A DNA stretch of 64,000 nt from Odiellus spinosus (taxonomy: Eukaryota > Arthropoda > Arachnida > Opiliones > Phalangiidae): positions 19,859,794-19,923,793 of the forward strand of contig OY987234.1 in the NCBI GenBank assembly GCA_963920705.1, written 5' to 3'. Numbering within the stretch: position 1 is the first letter of the stretch; each line of letters opens with the position of its first letter. Positions 45,980-57,113 of this stretch are shown here, one piece after another. The translations under genes were made by a program, and so were the position numbers. The notes beneath the pieces were generated by a model. The model saw only the letters and a list, made by a program, of their open reading frames with translations. It was not told the DNA's origin and did no database searches.

Positions 45980-46802
45980 ATTATTTTACAATCAATTTTG
46001 AAATTTAAGCTTAAATCAACTCTAAATTTCGTAGCTGTAAACTATTTTTCATCAGACTTGTACTTTAACCAGTTAACAAGGTGACTAGTTTATTCATTTC
46101 ATCTTCGACTCCCTTAAATATCTAGTCAACTACCGAATAACTACGTAAATTAACTATTTTAGAATACTCTAAACATTCAGTACACGCAAAGTTACGCTCG
46201 GGCAAATTGTTTATCAGATAAAAAAGGAAGCTAGAGTTGGATGTGTTGAAAATGTCTAGTGATTTATTTCATGGGTGGGCATCTCTCGAACATATAATAA
46301 GAAGAAATTAAATTTTAAAGTCTAGTGGGATGGAAAACGAGGAATGAATCACAATACGGATTAATTGGCATAGAAAATATAGCTTTCCCCTTGACTTAAA
46401 AACTTTTAAGACAAATAAAACGTTTTTGAAGAAGACCCACACAAACATTTTCCTTAGTTTTAGGCGTCAACTTTCGGGTGAGACCACTTTGAAAAAGTTA
46501 TTACATTGAAAGTAAAAATGGATGTTAATTATTCTACGCGCTTTAATATTAAGTAGATATTCTACATAATCGTTATAAAAGCAGCTTTAATCCCTCCCCC
46601 TTCCCAATTCAAAATAGTCAATTCAAGAGACAAACCAAATTGTTAGAAAAACCCCAAGATGTAAAAATAATTCATTTTTAAAATCATTCCCAGTCCGATT
46701 AATATCTATAATCTGTAATGGACATATTTAAGTCCCTATCAACTAATCTGATTTTAAATTCAATATACATCGAGTTATTCTTTTATTGGTCTAAGATTCA
46801 AC

Positions 46803-47220
46803 CAGAGGTATATAATAACCCCCTTCGGAGGGAAGTATGAAAGCCCCTATACTACCAATGCTAAAAATCACGAACAACAAAAGCCCGCTGCTGACTATCT
46901 AGGCCACTAGCTCGCGCTGGACTTCTCAATGTCGCTACTCTAGTAAATGGTCTTTGTATAAACAAGACGGCTCGATTTGCGTTTAGAACTTCCTGTCTCG
47001 GGAGTCAGGCTGCCTGTTAAAATGGAGTCGAAGGTTGACTTCAGCTCGCGAGTTCCGGAAGTGTGCGTAGGGAAATTTTAGTGAGGTTCAAAATGGTGTA
47101 ACTATTTTTTGGGAGTAAAGCGGTGTGTCGATCCGCCGCGATTTACGCCGGGCACTTGTTGTTCGTCGATTTTGCCTACCTTTCATACTTCCCCCCGAAG
47201 GGGGTTATTATATACCTCTG
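46803..47220 (-). mobile_element. CAGAGG-family MITE, copy 2
   Basis: 418 bp, inverted relative to the copy at 3230. The direct repeat ATTCAAC lies at 46,796-46,802 and 47,221-47,227. Confidence 0.93.
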
Positions 47221-47227
47221 ATTCAAC

Positions 47228-48501
47228 TAAATCTTATACCTTAGAGTTATAAAATTAATTTGAATAGCGTGTATAAATATTCTCTTATCAATGGGGTATC
47301 TAATAATAAATTCAAAATATTTCCAATCAAATGGCCTCACACACAGCTGTGAAAACAAGTTATTCAAGAACCAATATTACAGAGCAATTTAGATCTTCCA
47401 ATAAGAATAAAAACGAAAATAAAGGGCCTCTTTGATTTAGTTACTTAAGTTCCAAAGACATCTTCGCTAGCGCTCCCAATCATTGGAATAACCGTTAATA
47501 TTCCAATCGCGCTAATAAATAACCATTTACCATTCGATCAAGGAATACAAATAGCTATTGCCTCATTGGAAGAACGCGTCAATATATTCAATTTGAACTT
47601 TCCCACTCCTATCCTCCTCACCCAATAAGTCGGTAAAAAGTCATAAAGAACAGATATATGTTAGAAGAATTCCGAATTTATCAGTTCTCTTTGTGGGTAG
47701 TTGAATTTAATTAGAAAATTTGCAACGAAAAAAGTAACGCTTTTCCAAACTGTAGGTGTCTCCGCTGGAAATCACCGCGGGAGTTATTGGCGCGAAAAAA
47801 TGCTCGCGCGTGAGAATCACTCGGAGATTTCAAAACTTTCCAACACTCGAGTTGAAGGACAGATTGCAAACTTAATCAAAACTGGGGCGGATTAATACAA
47901 TACGTTAAAATTCATCGGTATAAAAATAGTTTTTGCAAATTAATAGGGGAAGCTTAGGTTTACACTCGCTGTAAACTTAAAAAAACCGATCCAGAAAATA
48001 GAAAAGGAAAGTTAATTTACGCGCCAATTCTTCCCGCCAAAAATGTTCTTTAACTTCGTTTTTCTTCGAAGAAAAGAAAAGGGTATAATTAAGGGTAAAG
48101 ACAAAAGACCCGAATCCTTTTCATTAAATTTTCGGATACTTTTTCGTAACAAAAAGCGATAGAAAGAGAAAAGCATAGTTTTTTTTTAATTTATTAGGAA
48201 TTGAATGTCTATTGGGTTCAGCTTTAATTCGGTTAATTTGAAAAAGAAATAAGATGTTTCAATTACATCCGCCTTGGTGCTAGCTCAACGAAAAGAAAAT
48301 ACACGAATGAAGTTCTTATTTCCTTCCTAACACCGAGAACCAACTTAAATTGCCTCAAACCCCATTGAAGTAGCCCGAAAACTCATTCAAATAGCCCCAA
48401 AACTATAATAGAAATAGCTCCAAAGCCCCAGTTCATAAGGTTCTTAGACGAATTTCTGGATCCTCAATTTCTTTTAGTGACTAGGCTAACGCTAAGGAAA
48501 G
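47228..48501. other. Non-coding stretch
   Basis: No gene or mobile element was recognised. A 64-codon frame at 47,701-47,895 has no signature. Confidence 0.5.
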
Positions 48502-48508
48502 CCACAAC

Positions 48509-48826
48509 CAGAAGCAGATGAAACCCTCCTTTGAAGTCTATTACTCCCTGGTCTTGTCTACACCTCTCTGTATGGGTTAGTTTCAAAAAGCGCGATTCGT
48601 ACGCCTCCTAACGGTAGATATTTTCGGAGCGGGAGTTCGTCGAGCGAATATCTCTAGCAGCCTTGGAGTTCGTCAAAAAAACGTCGTCGTTTGTGGAGAG
48701 AGAGAATTTCCAATTTTCCGTAGACAGGGGGGTATGAAGTAGGACCCCTCCGATCTCGTAAAATTGGGAAGCGCTATATCGAACATTAGAGTCGTAGACT
48801 TCAAAGGAAGGTTTCATCTACTTCTG
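48509..48826 (-). mobile_element. CAGAAG-family MITE, copy 15 (internal deletion)
   Basis: 318 bp, subfamily A. The direct repeat CCACAAC lies at 48,502-48,508 and 48,827-48,833. Both ends carry the same variant (CAGAAGCAGATG / CATCTACTTCTG), and about 20 bp are missing beside the inner CCCATACAGAG arm. Symmetric change in both ends suggests a true variant subfamily shared with copy 8. Confidence 0.92.
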
Positions 48827-49811
48827 CCACAACGCATAACAAATAACCCACAACCGCCTTATTTGCAATTTTATTTCACCTTAGCGCTTGTAATAATAAT
48901 TATTAAGCGTGAAATAGTGAAAATTCGAGAGAATGATCGTGCCTTTAGGCCTAAAGGTTTCATTTTCACGCGTTCCAATAATTACTAGACCAGAGTTAAG
49001 CTACGAGGACAGTATCTGGCAACGTTAAAGAAAAAAAATAGCACGTTTCCTTTTTTAAAATCAGTTAACGTTTTCAGCACGTAACAGAACTATTGTTTAA
49101 TTTGGTTAATTAGAGAATGAAGCTTTGTATACGAGCGTTAGTACAGAAAACTTATTCTCATCGAGCGTGCCAAGATATATCTTAGTGGAAAGAGAGGATC
49201 TTGGGGCGCAAAACTTAAACCTTTGCCTTCTCTTTTACTCCTTAATTAATGATTTTCTTTATTAAATCATTTTACGGACCGTGATCCCGGCGCGAAAACT
49301 CAACGGAACTTCTCTCCTAATTAAGAGTTTATCAATTATTGGATGAGAAGATTTCGATGGAGGAATAGAAAGTTTTGGTACGAATCTTTCTGGCGTGAAG
49401 ACTATCGAGGTGTTACGAGGGTGTAGAAAAGGGTACTATAGGTCCTAACGGGACACTTATATTAGCCCTTGGGGAGAAAAACGAACCAATTTGGTTTTTA
49501 CCCTTTTTAAAATAAAGCGCGAATTGCGAATACTAAAGTGGCAATTAAGTAATTTAATCCAGCAAAATAGAGTATTAATTTCATTTTATATTTGCGTATG
49601 GTTGTAATTTTTATGGAAAACAGAATATGCTCTTTGTAATATATACAGTTATATACTAAGAAATAACTTTGTGAAGTCGATCATAAATTTTGCTAAAGTA
49701 AGGTCTATCCAAATTTGTTTTTAGAATTTTAGGAAATGAAGGTCACAATTTGTCTTAACTATATTGAATGTTATCATAAATAAAAGTTAGTGATGCTGTC
49801 ACCATTAATTT

Positions 49812-51689
49812 TTCTATTAGTGGCGGAATAATCTTTAACGAGTGGCTCATGTCAATTTTATTATTTTAAATTAATCTAAGGAATGTCTTCTTTCTAATGG
49901 TGCTATCGGTTTATGCCTCGGTGATAGTAGAGAAAAGTTATGGCCATTTTAAGATTGGGGTAATTTTTGGATTTTTGCTCGATTTCTATCACTGGCGGAA
50001 TAATCTTTAACGAGTGGCTCATGTCAATTTTATTATTTTAAATTAATCTAGGGAATGTCTTCTTTATAATGGTGCAATCGGTTTATGCCTAGGTGACAGT
50101 AGTGAAAAGTTATGGCCATTTTAAGATAGGGGTCATTTTTGGATTTTTGCTCATTTTCTATCAGTGGTGGAATAATCTTTAAAGAGTGGCTCATGTCAAT
50201 TTTATTATTTTAATATATCTAGGGAATGTCTTCTTTCTAATGGTGCTATCAGTTTATGCCTCGGTGAAAGCAGAGAAAAGTTACGGCCATTTCAAGATAG
50301 GGGTCATTTTTGGATTTTTGCTCGATTTCTATCAGTGGTGGAATAATCTTTAACGAGTGGCTCATGTCAATTTTGTTGTTTTAAATTAATCTAAGGAATG
50401 TCTTCTTTCTAATGGTGCTATCGGTTTATGCCTCGGTGATAGTAGTGAAAAGTTACGGCCATTTTAAGATAGGGGTAATTTTTGGATTTTTGCTCGATTT
50501 CTATCAGTGGCGGAATAATCTTTAAAGAGTGGCTCATGTCAATTTTATTATTTTAAATTAATCTAGGAAATGTCTTCTTTCTAATGGTGCTATCGGTTTA
50601 TGCCTCGGTGATAGTAGAGAAAAGTTACGGCCATTTCAAGAAAGGGGTCATTTTTGGATTTTTGCTCGATTTCTATCAGTGGTGTAATAATCTTTAACGA
50701 GTGGCTCATGTCAATTTTATTATTTTAAATTAATCTAGGGAATGTCTTCTTTCTAATGGTGCTATCGGTTTATGCCTCGGTGATAGCAGAGAAAAGTTAC
50801 GGCCATTTTAAGAAAGGGGTCATTTTTGGATTTTTGCTCGATTTCTATCAGTGGCGGAATAATCTTTAAAGAGTGGCTCATGTCAATTTTATTATTTTAA
50901 ATTAATCTAGGAAATGTCTTCTTTCTAATGGTGCTATCAGTTTATGCCTCGGTGAAAGCAGAGAAAAGTTACGGCCATTTCAAGATAGGGGTCATTTTTG
51001 GATTTTTGCTCGATTTCTATCAGTGGCGGAATCATCTTTAACGAGTAGCTCATGTCAATTTTATTATTTTAAATTAATCTAAGGAATGTCTTCTTTCTAA
51101 TGGTGCTATCGGTTTATGCCTGGGTGATAGCAGAGAAAAGTTACGGCCATTTCAAGATAGGGGTTATTTTTGGATTTTTGCTCGATATCTATCAGTGGTG
51201 GAATAATCTTTAACGAGTGGCTCATGTCAATTTTATTATTTTAAATTAATCTAGGGAATGTCTTCTTTCTAATGGTGCTATCGGTTTATGGCTCGGTGAT
51301 AGGAGAGAAAAGTTACGGCCATTTTAAGATAGGGGTCATTTTTGGATTTTTGCTCGATTTCTATTAGTGGTGTAATAATCTTTAACGAGTGGCTCATGTC
51401 AATTTTATTATTTTAAATTAATCTAGGGAATGTCTTCTTTCTAATGGTGCAAACGGTTTATGCATCGGTGATAGTAGAGAAAAGTTACGGCCATTTTAAG
51501 ATAGGGGTAATTTTTGGATTTTTGCTCGATTTCTATCAGTGGCGGAATAATCTTTAAAGAGTGGCTCATGTCAATTTTATTATTTTAAATTAATCTAGGA
51601 AATGTCTTCTTTCTAATGGTGCTATCGGTTTATGCCTCGGTGATAGTAGAGAAAAGTTACGGCCATTTCAAGATGGGGGTCATTTTTGA
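49812..51689. repeat. Satellite array, 11 units of about 172 bp
   Basis: The landmark GAATGTCTTCTTTCTAATGG or its variant recurs at 49,881, 50,053, 50,224, 50,396, 50,568, 50,740, 50,912, 51,084, 51,256, 51,428 and 51,600. The spacing is 172 bp, once 171. Two unit types are interspersed: units 5, 7 and 11 share AAAGAGTGG plus GGAAATG. No reading frame is conserved across the units. The family also occurs as a 178-bp form at 62,971. Confidence 0.95.
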
Positions 51690-52312
51690 ATACACGCATT
51701 TGGTATAATTTGCCAAACATAGATAAAAACCGTGATAATATAATTCAATGACTGGATTTTCTAGGTGTAACTTTAAAAATCCACAATTTATATTGATAAC
51801 ATTATCTAAATCACGCCCATCGGTGATAACTGAATATTTCAAGTTTTTCCTACAGCTAATAAAATTAATTGTCGGCATTGGTTTTTTACAAATTACAACT
51901 TAAGTCGAATAAAGTTAACATAAAAAAAAAACTCGGAAAAAACCCGAATGTTTCTTATTTTTTAAAAACCAGGAATGTGTACTAACGATATCGGAAACTT
52001 TTCTTTCGAAAGTTTTCTGGCTTGTAAAAATTAACAGTAGGTCAAGTGTAGCGAAAAACACATTGGCAACAAATCACCAAAAGTGTCAGAAAAACAAAGA
52101 AAAATTGAGGAAGAAAAACGGGTTGAAGATTGAAGTGCGCAATCCGTGCGAGTTGTAAAATAATAAGCGTCCTATTTTCTACTCTACGGAGTTAAACAAA
52201 TATATCCCTCCGCTGTAGCATTCTCAAGCGATATCATTTCATAATATTGAACTAAGAAATAAGAGCGAGTGAAACAGTAACAAGGAAGCGATCGAAATAA
52301 AAAGAATGACCA

Positions 52313-52339
52313 TTTTTTTTTTTTTTTTTTTTTTTTTTT
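52313..52339. repeat. Poly(T) run of 27
   Basis: Uninterrupted homopolymer. No retroposed body was recognised beside it. Confidence 0.9.
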
Positions 52340-52519
52340 GAGCTCTAGAAAAGATTGTTATATGGTATGAGAACAAAATGCTCGTATCTAAGAGGCTTCC
52401 AAGACAAGGTCCTATAGGAATATACCAGCCAAGTGGTGCTGTCGCTAATTCGAAATTTCCAAATTAAGGAAAGGCGCGTTTTCAACCAAAAAAGTAACTT
52501 TTTCGTCATTGAGTAGCAT

Positions 52520-52938
52520 CAGAGGTATATAATAACCCCCTTCGGGGGGGAAGTATGAAAGCCCCTATACTACCAATGCTAAAAATCACGAACAACAAGA
52601 GCCCGCTGCTGACTATCTAGGCCACTAGCTCGCGCTGGACTTCCCAATGTCGCTACTCTAGTAAATGGTCTTTGTATAAACAAGACGGCTCGATTTGCGT
52701 TTAGAACTTCCTGTCTCAGGAGTCAGGCTGTCTGTTAAAATGGAGTCGAAGGTTGACTTCAGCTCGCGAGTTCCGGAAGTGCGCGTAGGGAATATTTAGT
52801 GAGGTTCAAAATGGTGGAACTATTTTTTGGGAGTAAAGCGGTGTGTCGATCCGCCGCGATTTACGCCGGGCACTTGTTGTTCGTCGATTTTGCCTACCTT
52901 TCATACTTCCCCCCGAAGGGGGTTATTATATACCTCTG
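52520..52938 (-). mobile_element. CAGAGG-family MITE, copy 3
   Basis: 419 bp, same orientation as the copy at 46,803. The direct repeat GTAGCAT lies at 52,513-52,519 and 52,939-52,945. Confidence 0.93.
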
Positions 52939-52945
52939 GTAGCAT

Positions 52946-55900
52946 TTAATAAAACTTGTAGTCCATAAGCGTGGCAAGCAACTAACAAAACCACGTGAGC
53001 CGCTATTCTTTATGCAAGCGAGACGTTCAAGTTACTACTTTTAGCACCGTTTGCCGTTAGATCTGTGGGATCTGTTCGCTTTCGCGTGGTCGACAGCCTC
53101 ACTTTAAAAACAAGACGAAAACACAAACAAAAATGAACATCATTCATATTTCATAGACACTTTAAAAAGTCTAGACTCTTGCGGCATACTTGTTACTGTT
53201 ACATTTTAATCGCTACTTAAAAATTTGAACAAAAAAGGAGAAACAACCGAGATTATAAACTGTCTGCTGCAAATTAAGAAAAAAAAAACTTATTTTCTGA
53301 TTGGATAGATGGTTTTTTGCACCAAATTGGATTGATATAATATTAACTAGGAAACTTGACAAGTCTTTAAGATAAGAGATCTCCAAGTATTGCAGGATAT
53401 AAATGGAACTGAAACACTGAGAACAACTAACCATGGTTTAGTTTAAATAACATCCAAACTAATTTAAATCCACTTATTGACTTATCTCAAATAAATCATT
53501 TGACTGCAGTTTAAGTCAAGGGTCCTTAATCTAAAAATCATTGTATTCGCGATCCTAATACGTTTGTGGCGGCATTGATTGATCAAATATTATTAGTACA
53601 CGTTCGATACACAATTGTTTGATCAAAGATTGGTGTCTTATAAGTAACTTGACATAATATACGTTTGACAGATGATACGATGAAACCTAATTGCAATGTC
53701 GAGGGTTTAAGGATATTTACAGTTGAAGAACTGTATAGTTTAACTCAGAGCTCAACAAATACACGCTGAATAGTTAGGTTATGAATGATTCAATTGATAT
53801 TTAATTAAAACCTTTTTATAGACATGAGAATGGAGTTAAGTATGCCAGGAGTGCGTGTTAAAACCAGAGTAAATGGCTTAATTTAAAAGTTCTACAATTC
53901 TTTCGCGCCTTGGTTCGAAACTGCAGACATTTGACAACGTCGTATCCCATGTAGGGCAGCTTTTCGGCTTTGAATGTGGTGATTTAGAGCCCATTTCACG
54001 CTTAATGGCAACGCTCATATTTTGGCGCGAAAATGAGTTAATAGAGATTAGTGAGAGACCAAATGGATAAGGGGAAATGACACAGACATAGAAACATCTG
54101 ATGTTGCAAGTTCTGGATCGCTTACTACCTATTCCTAACGACTTTATAATCTCTACTACGTTTAATTTTGGATTTAAAAGATGTTGCCACTTTTTTATTG
54201 GAGTGAAAAATAATAAGGTACTAGGCATAAATTCATCTACAAGAAGCACATTAAACGGAATACTCCATCGTAAAGAACGCAATTCTAAAGTGAATTCAAA
54301 CTAGCCTCATTGCCTTGAAAGGCAACTTTCATCGCGGTAGACGATAACCGTAATAATAATTTTTAAAATCGCATTTTCTAAAATTGAAAATCGCAACCGC
54401 GCCATCACTTCAACCCATTAAACCATCAAAGTAGCGAAGATTGGCCGCCACCGAAGTGAGCGTTTATTGAAGTTTATTCAATTTAGTTCGCGGAGCTTAG
54501 CTAGGTCGCTAGGAGAGAGCACTCTGTCCTCTTTATAACACGCGGTGATGGTTAAGAAGAATAAAAATGAAAGGGGGGAAAAAAAAAACTACAACGACGG
54601 CTATGATGACTCGATAATAATAGTAATAATAAGTGAGAGGAAGGGGTTATTGTCTCATGAAGAGTTTCAACTGATGGCTTACACCAAAAAGAAGAAAAAA
54701 ATTTAAGCTACGCTTTCATGTCAATTTTGCTCGAAACTTGGAATGGCATCGATGTGGGAACGGGTTCAATGGTTCATGGTTCTTACAGACGTTTCAATTT
54801 AAAATTGGCTAAATTTCTCAAGTTTTTCCTAACCAAACACAATACTGAATGTACGTCATACTCATTACCCATTTTACAAGGACACAAAGACTATTTAGCA
54901 CAATTTTCAAGGTCCCCAACTACTTTGACCCAATTTACGAATTCTCTAAGGACCTTTAACTAATATTGCACCATAGGACAATGTCCATATAGGTATTAGA
55001 AAGGGAAGCACAAAGCTCTTTCGCAATTGGTGCAAAAAATTTACATCGAAATTAGAACAAAAGTAAATTTTCCACGATTCCACGAGGAATCTGTTTTCAA
55101 GACTCTATGAAGACGCGTCTTTATAGACGATACATTGCCGCGGTAAGAAATGGTCTACTCGATAACGTGAAAGATCAAAGGAGTAGCTATATAAGAAACC
55201 ACGGGTATCGCGCCAGCGTCCTACTTTCGCGAATAAATTCATATTGCATGTATTATTTATGGAGCTATAGGAGAATGAAGAAGTTTTAAAAACTAAGAGA
55301 AGTTGGGATGGCGGGAGGAAGCTGATAGCCGGTGTGGTTTGGCATCGTGTCGCGCACGTACAAGGGTACAAGGGTACGTATCGTCTGATGGGACTCAAGG
55401 ACGGATGAGAATGTCACGCGAGCGGCGTCATCTCAATCCATCATTGCCGAGACTACCGCCCGCGCGTCCCCATTATCTATATTTCTGGGTCCAAGAAAAA
55501 ACTTCTCAATATTTTTCGGAAGCTATCCGAGCTTCATTTTTTTCGCCTTCAATATAGATCTACCTCATTTTTACAAGTACTTGTAAGTACTGAAAAGTTT
55601 CTACTAGTTGGTACCGGGAGACTGGGTCCCCATTTTTAAGGATTGATGGTTTAGATTATAGCGCGTGGACCGTTTTGCAAATTTTAGGGCACAAAGGAAC
55701 CGATTTTGACAGAATGAACTATATGTTTTGTTATGATGAAAATTGTTTCTGTCACGCTTGTGCTAAAAGACAAATGGTTTGCGAGTTCAGAAAATGTAGG
55801 TAAAGTTTTGCTCGGAAATCTTGACCAGTTTTAGTCTCTTTTAGTGGATTCACAGGTAAAGTACGATTTATTTGTGGTAAATTGTATCGAATTTAAAAGT

Positions 55901-56275
55901 TAAAGTTGCTATTAAAACAAGTTTTAGTTGGATATTTCCTGCCTTGAATTTTATATCTTATCTACAACCCTAACCATCCCAAAAGAAAATGATATTTCAA
56001 GTTCTCCCAAGAATTTTAGTGGCGCTGTACTGGCCAGGGCCAATAAATAAGTCGTTTTACGATAAAGTTGTCGAGGACACCGACTAAAGGTCAGATCTTG
56101 AAGGTTCTTAGTACCTTCGATTCGTTATTGACTTAACCAGTTAAACTAAACTACAACACCCACGCGTTAAAAATTTTGGGCGAATTTATAAATTATTCCG
56201 TGGTCGTTTTGCAATCAATATTAAAACCCCTCCCCATGAAACAAGGTAAATAACATGACCATGTGAACAATAACA
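52946..56275. other. Non-coding stretch downstream of the ADAMTS exon
   Basis: Mostly AT-rich intron or intergenic DNA. A more GC- and CpG-rich patch lies at about 55,300-55,460, with a short GTACAAGG tandem. Frames of 60-134 codons occur, but none shows a family signature or matching splice sites. Confidence 0.5.
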
Positions 56276-56638
56276 CAGGGTTGCCACATTTTTATCAGAT
56301 TCAAATTCCCTGACTTTTCCAGGTTTTCCCTGACCTTTTCCAACGATTTTCCCTGACCGTTTGAGCTAACACTACCCAATTTTTAACCTTTTATCTTTTA
56401 TATTACTTAAAAATAAATATTTTAAATAACATGGTAATCATTTAGGTTGTTTTAAGCCTTTGCTTCAAATCAAGATAATGATTGTAATATCCTGGCTTCT
56501 TGACAGATCTTTAAATTCCCTGACTTTTCCCTGACCTTTTTGGTTCATTTTCAAATTCCCTGACTTTTCCATGACCTTTTTGGTTCATTTTCAAATTCCC
56601 TGACTTTTCCCTGTTTTCCCTGACCTGTGGCAACCCTG
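56276..56638 (+). mobile_element. hAT-like MITE with internal minisatellite
   Basis: A 363-bp element with inverted ends CAGGGTTGCCACA / TGTGGCAACCCTG. The 5-bp direct repeat TAACA lies at 56,271-56,275 and 56,639-56,643. The interior repeats AAATTCCCTGACTTTTCC and TGACCTTTTTGGTTCATTTT two to three times, a composition common in animal hAT-type MITEs. It lies in the intron 68 bp beyond the ADAMTS exon's donor site. Confidence 0.8.
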
Positions 56639-56706
56639 TAACATCATACGTAATACAACAAATCATCCCATCCAAAATTCGAATAAAAACCAATAGTTGG
56701 ACTTAC

Positions 56707-57113
56707 CAAGCCATGGCAGACGCCGAGAGAAACGTGGGACTCCGGATCTCCAACGACCATTCCAACGTAGAAGCAACTCCTTGGTTCCTTGAAAGTGTGG
56801 TCTCCATCGTTTCGATTGGTTGAATTAACGTGACTGGTATAATCATTCCAGGCAGATTCTCCTTTAAAACGGGGTGCCAAGAAACGGGCGTCGGGATGCA
56901 ACCTCAATAAAAATGTCTTGTTGAATGCCGTGAAACGATACAAGCGAACCGATGATAAAGGAGCATCCGGTATTTGAGGACGCCGACCAGGAACCCAATG
57001 GTCGTCCAGAGACGTTTTGAACAAGTTTGAAACGTTTCGTAGCAAGACGGGATAAACTGTTTGGCGACGTGGAAGTTTTGGTTCAAGGTGAAATTGGTCT
57101 TTCTCAAAATCGC
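56707..57113 (-). CDS. ADAMTS-type metalloprotease, propeptide exon
   Basis: A 407-bp internal exon of a host gene. It is bounded by an acceptor (TTTTTTCTCATTACAG, next to 57,113) and a consensus donor (CTTG then GTAAGT, from 56,706). The upstream junction falls after the first base of a codon and the downstream one between codons; 135 codons are open throughout. The product matches the N-terminal propeptide of secreted ADAMTS proteases: TVYPVLLRNVSNLF, a hydrophobic AFNKTFLLRLHPDARFLAPR strand region, then SCFYVGMVVGDPESHVSLGV and CHGL, with the two Cys of the CFYxGxV...C motif. The Asn of NVSN is a possible glycosylation site. The catalytic HExxH, disintegrin and thrombospondin parts must lie in other exons, which I could not find, so flanking introns are long. 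The subfamily cannot be decided. Confidence 0.87.

Noticed and set aside
53878-54304. Overlapping frames of 134 and 67 codons on opposite strands
   Set aside because: Neither shows a recognisable domain, and splice sites are not convincing.
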